Part shown: positions 11,206 to 18,789 of the stretch, piece by piece
How the letters are laid out: the number at the start of each line of letters is the position of its first letter
Numbering within the stretch: position 1 is the stretch's first letter
Source of the DNA: Euglena gracilis
Lineage: Eukaryota > Euglenida > Euglenophyceae > Euglenales
Direction of reading: 5' to 3'
Length of the DNA: 64,000 bases
Assembly: GCA_039621445.1 (NCBI GenBank)
Contig: CP154954.1
Location: 26,424,954-26,488,953, forward strand
Position numbers and translations under genes: made by a program
Notes under the pieces: model-generated
Database searches by the model: none
Told to the model about the DNA's origin: nothing
What the model saw: only the letters and a program-made list of their open reading frames with translations

Positions 11206-11573
11206 CTTCGAAATGGGGGGGGGGTTCCCGTCGTGGGGTGGGGGTCGACCATGGTCGCCCCCCGACCAAGGGGGGTTTCCCGTCGTGGGGTGGGGGTCGA
11301 CCATGGTCGTCCTTCAAAAGGGGGGGTTTCCCGTCGTGGGGTGGGGGTCGACCATGGTCGCCCCTGAAAGGGGGGGGGGTTTCCGTCGTGGGGTGGGGGT
11401 CGACCATGGTCGCCCATGAATGGGGAGGGTTTCCCGTCGTGGGGTGGGGGTCGACCATGGTCGCCCTCGGTCGACCCCCACGACCGAATACGGCCTGGCC
11501 TCGGTCGACCCCCACGACCGAGGGCGACCGTGGGTGGACCATGGTCGACCCCCACTACCCCCCCCCCCCCAGG
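11206..11573. repeat. Right arm of the foldback-like element
   Basis: Five copies of the arm unit (GGTTTCCCGTCGTGGGG, TGGGGGTCGACCATGGTCG) run in the opposite orientation to the left arm, followed by GGTCGACCCCCACGACCG repeats and the inverted terminal segment ending in CCAGG. Arm copy number (five against three) is asymmetric, as in foldback elements with expandable arms. Confidence 0.8.
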
Positions 11574-11597
11574 ATGTAGCTACCCCTCGCCATCCGT

Positions 11598-12611
11598 CGC
11601 TTCCCACGGCCATCGGCGCCGGGGCCATCTGGGTTGCGACCAAGCCACCTCCAAGACTGCCTGCGGAGACCAGGTCGAGGAGCAAGGCTGATCACTGCCC
11701 TCGCACTCCTGATTCGAGTCTGGGTGGACGGCCAGCTACCGCCCCACCACCAGGCTTCCCTGCCCTTGTCAAGTGGCGGCTACGGCCTCCGCATCCCAAC
11801 CTTCACACAGCCTGCGGCCAGGATTTCCTGCCTTGCAGACTTCTACTCCGATGGGGCACGACGGGTTGGCGTTCCCGGCTACGCAACCTCCCCACAGCCC
11901 TCCCTCATTACGCCTGTCCTGGACGACCTCAGGGGCAGGCTAGGGGCCAATCACGCCACGGTCACCACCTTCCTCAGCAACCCTCAACGTATCGCGTCTG
12001 CGGACTCAGAACCCCGGAAACAGAAATGGTGGAATCACGAGCTGGGCAACAAGACGATGGATGACCTGGTGGACCAGGCTCGTCCCCGGGACCAGAACCG
12101 CCTCCTCGAACAGGCCACAGGCTTCGGACATGGTTGGATGGCAGCAACCCCCTCCAACAACTCCCACACCACTTTCTCCAGCGAAGAGTACACCTTGGGG
12201 TTGAAGTGGTGGCTAGGTCTCCCGGTGCTGAACGACGTCAGCCAACCATGCACGGGATGCAACCAGCCCCTGGACAAGGAAGGTGACCACCTCCTTTGCT
12301 GTCGCAGGAATAACTTCGCCACCCGCCACAACGCTGTTCAGGACGCACTGTTCCAAACCTTGTCCAACAGCGGACAGCGGGTACAGAAGGAGGTTTCCCT
12401 GCCAACGGCCCAAGATAGCCACCTCCGCCCGGCCGACCTCCTCCTAGACTGTTGGTCTGACGGGAAGCCGACAGCGCTGGATGTCACCGTCTGCCACGGA
12501 TGGCAGGCGACTGAACACACTGCCACCCGCGAACGGTGGAGATCCTTCCTGAAGAGAAGGGAGGAGGCCAAAAAGCAGAAGTACAACATCCCATGCCAGC
12601 AAGCAGGCTAG
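11598..12611 (+). pseudogene. Retroelement A: RT remnant, CCHC knuckle and restriction-like endonuclease
   Basis: The frame resumes with FPRPSAPGPSGLRPSHLQD, the first RT block, exactly as in retroelement B. Near 11745 it jumps from VWVDGQLP to GGYGLRIPTFTQPAARIS, which in B lies about 1.05 kb further on. RT motifs 2 to D, including the catalytic Asp residues, are therefore deleted. Downstream are a CCHC knuckle (Cys 12249, Cys 12258, His 12288, Cys 12297) and a PD-(D/E)xK-like endonuclease with TRHNAVQDAL, RPADLLLDCW and ALDVT. This domain nicks target DNA in R2-like elements. The stop is at 12609-12611. The element cannot retrotranspose on its own. Confidence 0.8.
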
Positions 12612-12823
12612 GGCTTCACGCCCTTCGCCCTGGGAACGTGGGGGGGCATGGGGCCCGAGACAGCCAAAACCCTCAGCCGGGTGGCGAAACGCGCCTCGTC
12701 CTGGCAACAGGGGGCGGAACGAGAATTAAAGGAGGCGGAGATTTACCAGAATGTCGCAATCGCCCTATTACGCGAAGTCTTCCATCTCTTGCAACCCAAG
12801 CACATTCTCCGTTAAAAAAAAAA
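12612..12823 (+). other. 3' UTR and A-rich tail of retroelement A
   Basis: Non-coding sequence after the endonuclease stop, ending in ten A residues at 12814-12823. The tail of retroelement B (18109-18118) is likewise ten A residues followed by CC, supporting this as the 3' end. Confidence 0.5.
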
Positions 12824-13053
12824 CCAACAACACACACACACACAACCACGACCCACCGCCACTCTCCCCGTCAAGCCACATACCGCCGCCCTGCCCCCGA
12901 CCCCGCTACACTCCAGCACTGCCGTTCCCCTCAGCTCCCCGCTCCCCCTCGCCCCTCTACCCTCGCACAACGTATTGAAGGTGGGCCTAGCCCATTTTCC
13001 GCCCGCCGTCCTATACCCCAGCTGTAAATTATCGTAACCGCCTGCGGACCTAC
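12824..13053. other. C-rich spacer with short CA repeat
   Basis: A CA run at about 12831-12845 is followed by C-rich sequence without a supported gene. It resembles in composition the C-rich stretch just before the conserved 53-nt motif in the 3' UTR of retroelement B. Confidence 0.4.
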
Positions 13054-13106
13054 AAATCCAGTAGGCTGTGCCACTGGTCGGTGGATTCGGTTCGCCCCAC
13101 CACCGC
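13054..13106 (+). other. Conserved 53-nt motif, copy 1
   Basis: Starts AAATCCAGTAGGC and ends GCCCCACCACCGC. It is identical over 53 bases to 17990-18042 although the flanks differ. It can fold as a hairpin with a GGTGG/CCACC stem around ATTCGGTTCGCC. It lies upstream of the Dam-like module of retroelement B, so it may mark the element's 5' region or the end of an older copy. Confidence 0.6.
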
Positions 13107-13681
13107 GCTTTCTCTGACAGAAGTTCTCGCCGTGTGAGGCCGTACCCCAAGGGGTGTACTTGAGCCATTGGCGTAGCCAATCCGCACGTTTTCGGACCAT
13201 CTGCCTGCGGAAAAGAAAATACGCTCGGAGCAGGAATTTTGTGGCCGCACAAATCTGGCTGCGCCGCTGGAGCAACTTTCTCTTCCGCCCTACGGAGGGG
13301 AGGTTTTTCGTCTGCACGCTCTGTTTGCAAAAAATAACACAGACCTCGTCCCTTCAGAACACTCTCCTCCTTCTCTCTACTCACACTTCCTGCTGCACCA
13401 CGGAACACCTGTCTACCCCCCCCCCACCAGCCCGCCTTCCGCCTTTGTGAGCCCAAAGGACCAACCCGCTCTGCCGGATGTTGCCCAAGTTCGTCCGGGC
13501 GTCCACCCTTCCGCTAAAACCCCGGTGGTTCCCATGACAGGGCAGGGGTATCTGTTGATACCGCCGTACCATCCCTCTGCGTGTCCACCACCAGTGGGCC
13601 GCTCAAGCCACGCTGGCCTAACCCGCCCAAATTTCTCTCTCCTCCCAGTGGGAGCCTCCGACACCGGACTGCCTCTCGCGG

Positions 13682-13957
13682 ATGACTACATACTCGAGCC
13701 CGGCTGGTTCCGTGTCGCCGTCCACACGCTCACCTACTTCCCTCCCTATTATTGACGCCTTTGCGGCGCCGCACAACAGCCAATGCCCAGCCTTCTGGGA
13801 TAAACACCAGAACGCATTTCTCCAAGATTGGAGCAGGCCGCGGCCTATTTGGGTCAACCCTCCGTTTTCGCTTCTTCCTCTCGTCCTCCGCAAACTTCTG
13901 ACGGAAGGGGGCCATCTGTTCCTTGTCTGCCCTTCCGATCACCCTGCGCGACCCTGA
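13682..13957 (+). pseudogene. Dam/DIRS-type methyltransferase-like module of retroelement B
   Basis: The frame has IIDAFAAPHNSQCPAFW, then AFLQDWS, then IWVNPPFSLLPLVLRKL and GGHLFLVCPSD. This order (D-x-FA, Asn, W, QDWS, NPPF, VL-K, LV-P) is that of Dam-like N6-adenine methyltransferase modules, also known at the end of DIRS-type retroelement polyproteins, where NPPF or a related motif is catalytic. The module is about 70 residues and the frame closes soon after. The first ATG (13682) is not a convincing start, since an overlapping frame (13447-13755) runs into it. Whether it acts on DNA is unknown. Confidence 0.5.
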
Positions 13958-14262
13958 CCCGAGTCCATGGGCGGCTCACCCTCCGTTGTGCCGTCTCGTA
14001 AATCAACCGTTCCTGGAGTGACAGCGACAGTTTTGTAAAAATCATCCTCCGCTCTTCAGCGGAGCTCCGCTCTGGAACGTCCCCCCGAAACAATTTACCC
14101 CCCCCCTTTATTGTCCCACCGACCTGCCCCCGGGAGGCCCGGCCGGACAATAAAGGGGCGCCACGTCCGGCGTCCACTCGTTGCGCCTTCCGCTTCCCCA
14201 CCTCCGTTCGGGAACGCTGGCTGCCGCCCTTTTCCTCCCTAACCGCCCTTCTGCGCTCTGGC
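13958..14262 (+). other. Decayed polyprotein segment between Dam-like module and 2A
   Basis: No long frame and no recognisable domain. By comparison with retroelement A this stretch should hold the Cys/Trp-rich segment. I do not see it here in forward orientation; a version lies inverted at 15023-15240. Confidence 0.4.
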
Positions 14263-14311
14263 AGAGGTTTCGCCCTGCTCTCCTGCGGCGACATCGAGTA
14301 ATCCGGGGCCC
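14263..14311 (+). other. 2A-like motif, broken by a 2-base deletion
   Basis: Codons 14263-14298 read RGFALLSCGDIE. The next bases give a stop in that frame, but AATCCGGGGCCC at 14300-14311 encodes NPGP in a shifted frame, one base after GAG instead of the three that a codon would need. This is a 2A motif that has lost two bases, so skipping and downstream translation would fail. It shows the 2A is an ancestral part of this element family. Confidence 0.75.
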
Positions 14312-14536
14312 AACACCAATCGGGACTCCGCCAAAAAGACACGCCAGAGTCGGGAGTCACAAGCCCCACACCTTCTATACCCCACACAGGTCTGTCTCAA
14401 GAAATGGCGTTGGCCACCATCCTCCCCAGCAGCAACGACGCTGCAACCCGGCCTGCCGTCCGACCTTGGTCCGGGGTTTTCCTTTGCTTCCCATGACACC
14501 TGCCCCTTTGCAGATTGCCCACGCTCGCGGACAACC

Positions 14537-15028
14537 ATGACCCGCTCTCAGGTCCTATCTCACGTCTCTCAACACGTCGCCGCCGGACGATCACCCACCC
14601 CCGAATTTTTGCGAGCTACTGCGACCACGACTTGCGCCATTTGTCGGACCTTGCTACGGGCAAGAGAACGTTGCCAATGCCCCCACCAGGGTGCCTCGGC
14701 CGTCCTCGCTTCTTCACACCCCTCTGTCCCACTCCCCTCTTCATCGCACCAACCCGTCGGGAATGGCACTCCTCTATCTCTCCCGTGCCCAGATATGCAG
14801 CCCGATCTGCAGGTGGTTCTCTCCACCAACTGCCCCACTCTTCGCCGTATCCCAGTGTCAAGTCGTCACGCCATTTGTGACGCCCTTGCATCCTCCATTC
14901 AGACCTTTCTCCGAGCCCAAACCTGGGAAGCTCTACACCGCCTGTTCATTTTTCCGAAACTCGTTCTTGGTGCCCCTCCCAAAACCTCGTCTTCCCATCA
15001 ACACACATTGCATTGCCTCCTGGAATAG
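14537..15028 (+). pseudogene. Retroelement B: segment upstream of RT
   Basis: A 163-codon ORF from ATG at 14537. It has a Cys cluster (CAICRTLLRARERCQC) and then RHAICDALASSIQTFLRAQ and FIFPKLVLGAP, matching retroelement A (PVFDTMADAITAYVRAP and FPKLVLRP). This region precedes RT in both copies. It ends where the inverted fragment begins, so the part that should join it to RT is missing. Confidence 0.6.
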
Positions 15029-15240
15029 CCGGGATGGTAGTACGGACGAGCAAAACCAAGGCCAATGCCACTCCTTACAAGAGCAGCATTGTACTGGCGG
15101 TGGGAAGCGGGTGTCCCAAAGTGTGTGCTGATGGAAGACGAAAAGGCGATCCCGGAAGGCCAGCACCGGGGACGAGGTGTGTCGGTGTATCCATTTGAAT
15201 GACTTGTGCCAGTCCACTAGGGATTCAGGTGGCACGCAGG
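15023..15240 (-). pseudogene. Inverted internal fragment of the retroelement polyprotein
   Basis: On the minus strand this reads FRDRLFVFHQHTLWDTRF then QCCSCKEWHWPWFC, clearly homologous to the forward segment of retroelement A at about 350-500 (YAGRTFLIYHDALWDIRG then CQCCGLWQWPWDC). Its place in the element is upstream of the 2A, so it has been inverted and moved downstream, replacing the RT-proximal linker. Strongest similarity is 15023-15157. Confidence 0.75.
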
Positions 15241-15253
15241 AGAGTTTGCTGCT

Positions 15254-17836
15254 TTGTTTGATCCGCTTCGCTCTGACAGACGGCGAAAGCGGCCCACCAC
15301 CCGCGCCAACCCCTCTGGCTCTACTTCTGACTCTGTGGCACGTGGTCAGGTTCGCGGACTCGTTGAAGAAGGGGCCCTCGGCAAGGCTGTGGACGCTCTC
15401 ACCTCTTTGCCCCTGGCATCGCCCGGGGATCCAGCAGTGATGCAGAAGCTCCTTTCGCTCCATCCACAGGGGTCCCCATTACGAGCCAGTTTGCCGCTGC
15501 CTGGGGCAGGCAATACTCCACAAACTACTGACTTCAACTGGTCGTTAATTGTGCAAGAAGCTGCAGCCTCTTTCCCCCGTGGCAGCGCCCCCGGCCCATC
15601 TGGTCTCCGTCCACAACACCTTCGGGACTTGTTGGACCGTGAGGCCGGGACAGGCCCGCTACACACAGCCTTGGGGTCCCTGGCTCAGAAGGCCTGGGAG
15701 TGTTCTCTGCCAGCAAAAGCCTCGATCGTTTTTGGTACGTCAAATCTGATCCCACTTACCAAAAAGGATGGCGGTCTTCGGCCGATCGACGTGGGGGATT
15801 GCCTCCGGCGCTTCATTGGGAAAATGCTGTTGCGACACCCGCAGTGCAAAGCGGAAATGTCTCAGCTGTTCCCGCAGCAATTGGGAGTGGGGGTGCGCTA
15901 CGGTGCGGAGACAGTCGGGTTGGCGGTGCAGGCCGCACTGGCGTCTCTGCCAGTGGATGGCGATTGGGTGGTTTTCCAGGCCGACGTTTCCAACGCCTTC
16001 AACACCATTGATCGATCCGCGTTCCTGCAGGCATCCCTGGACCTCTGCCCGTCCCTTTACAACTGGCTCCGATTCTCCTACGGAGAAGACGTCCCACTTC
16101 TTTGCTAGGGTGACGTGCTGTGTCACAGCAGGACCGGTGTCCATCAAGGGGACACATGTGGGCCCATTGCCTTTGCCTTGGGTCTCCATCAGGCGCTGCA
16201 ACAGGCTTCGGCCAATTTGCCCAACACGGTGTGGCAGGCATGGTACTTGGACGACGGTACTGTCATCGGCCCTGCCGTTGATGTTCTGCCTTTCACGGCT
16301 TCTCTGGCCACGGCACTTGGCAGCGTTGGGCTCCACCTCAACCCCTCTAAGTGTGCCTTGTGGGGACTAGGTGTACCCTGTGCCACTCCGAAACCCCCGG
16401 CTCTTCAGATCCTGCCTCCCGACCACCTTGCACAAAACTTCCCGGTCACTCCATGGGGACCGGGCAGTGGCATCCTGTGCCTAGGGGTACCTTGCGACTA
16501 TCCTGGTGACTGCACCTTTTCTGACACCACGTGGGCCAAGGCATCTGAAAAATTTCAAGCTACCATCTCGCGCCTCCAACAACCGCTGGATCCCCAACTC
16601 CAACATTGTTTGCTGCGCAACTGTCTGGATGGCTGCCGCGTCACGCACCTTCTGCGTCAGACAAACATTTCCGGGACACACAGTGTGCAAGTGATCTCTG
16701 ACTCCATCCGGAGTGCTGCCTGTGACATTGTGGGGGCACCCCTGTCTACCTTGCATTGGAAACAAATCACCTTGCCGTGCAATAAGACAGGGTGGGGCAT
16801 CACAGACCCCCAGTTGAAAAGACCAGCTGCCCGTTTGGCTGCTTGCGTGGGTTTTTCCCAACGAGCGCCCGGCTTCAATATCCCTCCGCCCTGGCGCATG
16901 CTCCCGCTACCAGATACCATCCCCGTCGCCAAACTGGCTCGTGACACCTTGGGCCCGCACAGCGAACCATTGGCTTCCTGGATCGCCAACCCTTCTTCCT
17001 TGGCCTGTTCCACCCCAGATCACTCCACTCAATCGTGGTTGGCCGAACGTTTCCACGCCGTTCGCGTGGCAACTTTGGAGGAGGGTGCACCTCTTCGGGA
17101 CATTGACAGGCTTCGTTGCCAGTCCTCTGCCTTCCTTCAAAATTGGATGACCGTCTTACCATCCAGGTCGGTGAATACCGTCCTAGCTCCGGACAAATAC
17201 AGACTGCTTCTACGCTTCTGGACTGGCTTACCCCTGATCCCAACAACGGACATGCTTCTGTGCCTTTTGTGTGCTGAGGCAGTCGATCCATTTGGTGATC
17301 ACCTCCTGGCTTGCAGAAGGAATGGCATAACAGAAAGACACAACTGTGTTCGTGACGCCATTTTTGACCTGTGCCAACGCTCAGGCATCACTCTTCGCAA
17401 AGAACAGGGATGCGAGGGTGGCACCCGTGACGCTGATCTCCTCCTCCTGGGGTGGAACAAAGGGAAGCATCTCGCTGTTGATGTCACCATTGAACACCCG
17501 CTGGCCCCATCACGGTGGCCTCTGAACTTGACCCGAGTTCAGCGTACTTTACCAGACACTGAAATGCACAAGAGAACACAAGCCGAAGAACGGTGCGCCC
17601 GCCACCAGTGGGAGTACATTGGGGCTGCATTTAACCCCTGGGGGTGCACAGGACCGGCAGCCTCCAAACTCCTACGCGATGTCCTACGCCTCGCGACCAA
17701 TTCATATTCTGGAACAGCCAAACAACAAAAATTTCAGGAATTGACCGAAAACTTGGCCATCACACTGGCCCGTGCAGTTGCACGACAGCTGCGGTTGGTC
17801 GAAAGAGCCACAGATCGTATGATCCTGAACTCGTAA
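15254..17836 (+). pseudogene. Retroelement B: reverse transcriptase, CCHC knuckle and restriction-like endonuclease
   Basis: One frame carries the whole protein apart from a TAG at 16106-16108. RT blocks in order: GPSGLRPQHLRDLL (about 15.59 kb), LTKKDGGLRPIDVGDCLRR, motif A ADVSNAFNTIDR (about 15.98 kb), motif B GVHQGDTCGPIAFAL (about 16.14 kb), motif C YLDDGTVIG (about 16.25 kb), motif D GLHLNPSKCALWG. A thumb-like region follows, then a CCHC knuckle (Cys 17261, Cys 17270, His 17300, Cys 17312) and an endonuclease with ERHNCVRDAIFDLC, RDADLLLLGW and AVDVT. In R2-like elements the nuclease nicks the target and the RT copies the RNA there. The stop codon falls between motifs A and B. Base 15254 is just the first in-frame start-like codon. 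Confidence 0.85.
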
Positions 17837-18118
17837 GGTGATAATGCTCCCCGTTGCACCAGCCGGAGAACACCGCGCATGCACACTTCACACCTCTCCA
17901 CCCATCACTCTCTGCTTGGGCTTTGCCCTTGCTCTCACCGCTCGACCCACACTCCTTCGTTGTATATAGCCTCGCACCCTCGAACACTCAAATCCAGTAG
18001 GCTGTGCCACTGGTCGGTGGATTCGGTTCGCCCCACCACCGCACAACTTTCTGTGGTAGGGCTCAGCAGAGCCACGGAACCGTGTGAGGTATGGTTCGTC
18101 TGCATATCAAAAAAAAAA
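17837..18118 (+). other. 3' UTR of retroelement B with conserved 53-nt motif and A run
   Basis: After the TAA comes a C-rich stretch, TATATAG at 17963-17969, the 53-nt motif at 17990-18042, a GGGCTC/GAGCC hairpin near 18058-18073 and ten A residues at 18109-18118. Retroelement C starts soon after. Confidence 0.6.
17990..18042 (+). other. Conserved 53-nt motif, copy 2
   Basis: Identical base for base to 13054-13106. Similarity to the third copy (60704-60756) extends upstream, from the shared TAT/CATAGCC sequence through GAACACT. Confidence 0.6.
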
Positions 18119-18135
18119 CCCACTACAAACATTAG

Positions 18136-18789
18136 GCCGCAAGAACGGCCTCACCGAAAGACATAACTGCCTCCGGGACGCCCTCGTCGATCTCTGCCAG
18201 CAAGAAGGCATTTAGGCATTTCTGTTCGCAAGGAGTAGAGCTGCGAATCTGGCACTCGCGATGCCGACCTCCTACTGCTCGGTTAGAACAGAGGAGGCAC
18301 CTTGCCGTAGACGTTACCATCGAACACCCTCTGGCCCCCCTCCCGGTGGCCTCTGAATCTCACCCGTGTCTCGCACTTTGCCTGATGCTGAGCTGAGCTG
18401 CATACCCTCACCCCCCTCTCAAAGTGGCCACCCTCCAAGCACCAAGGGGAGTAACCTGAAATTTTCCAATTTTTTTGGCCACTTTGGGGGGACACTTTGA
18501 GGAGGGGGGTGAGGGTAAAAGGAACCAGGCAGAGGACAGATGTTCGCAGCATCAGTGGGGCTACTCCGGTGTGGCTTTCAACCCGTGGGGCTATCCTGGC
18601 CCTGCCGCTGCCAAGCTCCTCCATGACATCCTCCACATGGCTACAAACCCTTTCGCCAGCACTGTCAAACAACGCCGGCTCCAGGAACTGACAGAGAACC
18701 TATCTGTCACACTCGCCCGGGCAGTTGCCCGCAACTGCGCCTGGCCGAAAGAGCCACAGACCGGATGCTTTTATCCACGTGATAATTCA
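18136..18789 (+). pseudogene. Retroelement C: 5'-truncated endonuclease end
   Basis: The sequence reads TERHNCLRDALVDLCQQ, then RDADLLLLG, then after a MITE insertion WGYSGVAFNPWGYPGPAAAK and LTENLSVTLARAVAR, paralleling the last 500 bases of the retroelement B frame. Several stops and frameshifts are present, including a duplicated GGCATTTA. A 5'-truncated copy next to another element's A tail is typical of non-LTR retrotransposition. Confidence 0.8.
18405..18515. mobile_element. Small MITE with TA flanks inside retroelement C
   Basis: A 111-bp insertion with inverted ends (CCCTCACCCCCCTCTCAAAG and the matching CTTTGAGGAGGGGGGTGAGGG) flanked by TA on both sides. Comparison with retroelement B shows the host sequence resumes after it. 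TA duplication suggests mobilisation by a Tc1/mariner-type transposase. Confidence 0.65.

Larger units (their letters stand above)
3326..11588. mobile_element. Satellite-bearing foldback-like element (8.26 kb)
   Basis: A perfect 9-bp duplication, GCCATCCGT, lies at 3317-3325 and 11589-11597. Removing the element and one copy leaves the RT frame of retroelement A continuous and without a gap against retroelement B, which fixes both boundaries. Inverted ends are clear from CCTGG at 3341-3345 and CCAGG at 11569-11573 inward: a G run, TAGTGGGGGTCGACCATGG and CCCACGGTCGCC. The outermost 15 bases match poorly. Inside are short repeats in opposite orientation on the two arms and a central array of about 98 copies of a 77-bp unit. 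No transposase is visible. The 9-bp duplication and structure resemble foldback or Mutator-like elements; the family is inferred. Confidence 0.8.
1..12823 (+). mobile_element. Retroelement A: non-LTR retrotransposon with 2A motif and restriction-like endonuclease, broken
   Basis: Three separated stretches (1-1309, 3048-3325, 11598-12611) align in order with retroelement B at 13-18 kb, so they are pieces of one element. The visible order is the end of a Dam/DIRS-type module, a Cys/Trp-rich segment, a 2A motif, the upstream part of the RT frame, a CCHC knuckle and a restriction-like endonuclease, then a short 3' UTR ending in an A run at 12814-12823. Two large insertions (1318-3039 and 3326-11588) split it, and the catalytic RT core is deleted near 11745. 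The 5' end lies outside the window. Clade placement (R2/NeSL/Utopia-like) is inferred from the C-terminal endonuclease and was not tested by phylogeny. Confidence 0.8.
13054..18118 (+). mobile_element. Retroelement B: related non-LTR element, nearly complete but decayed
   Basis: Order: conserved 53-nt motif, Dam/DIRS-like module (13682-13957), broken 2A motif (14263-14311), RT-upstream ORF (14537-15028), an inverted internal fragment (15023-15240), RT plus CCHC plus restriction-like endonuclease (15254-17836), then a 3' UTR with a second copy of the 53-nt motif and an A run at 18109-18118. Damage seen: a 2-base deletion in the 2A, an inversion with loss of sequence, and an in-frame TAG in RT. 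The 5' limit is uncertain. Confidence 0.7.

Noticed and set aside
13054-13106. tRNA or tRNA-derived SINE, because of GGTTCGCCCC
   Set aside because: The box B match is poor and there is no matching box A spacing or cloverleaf; kept only as a conserved motif of unknown role.
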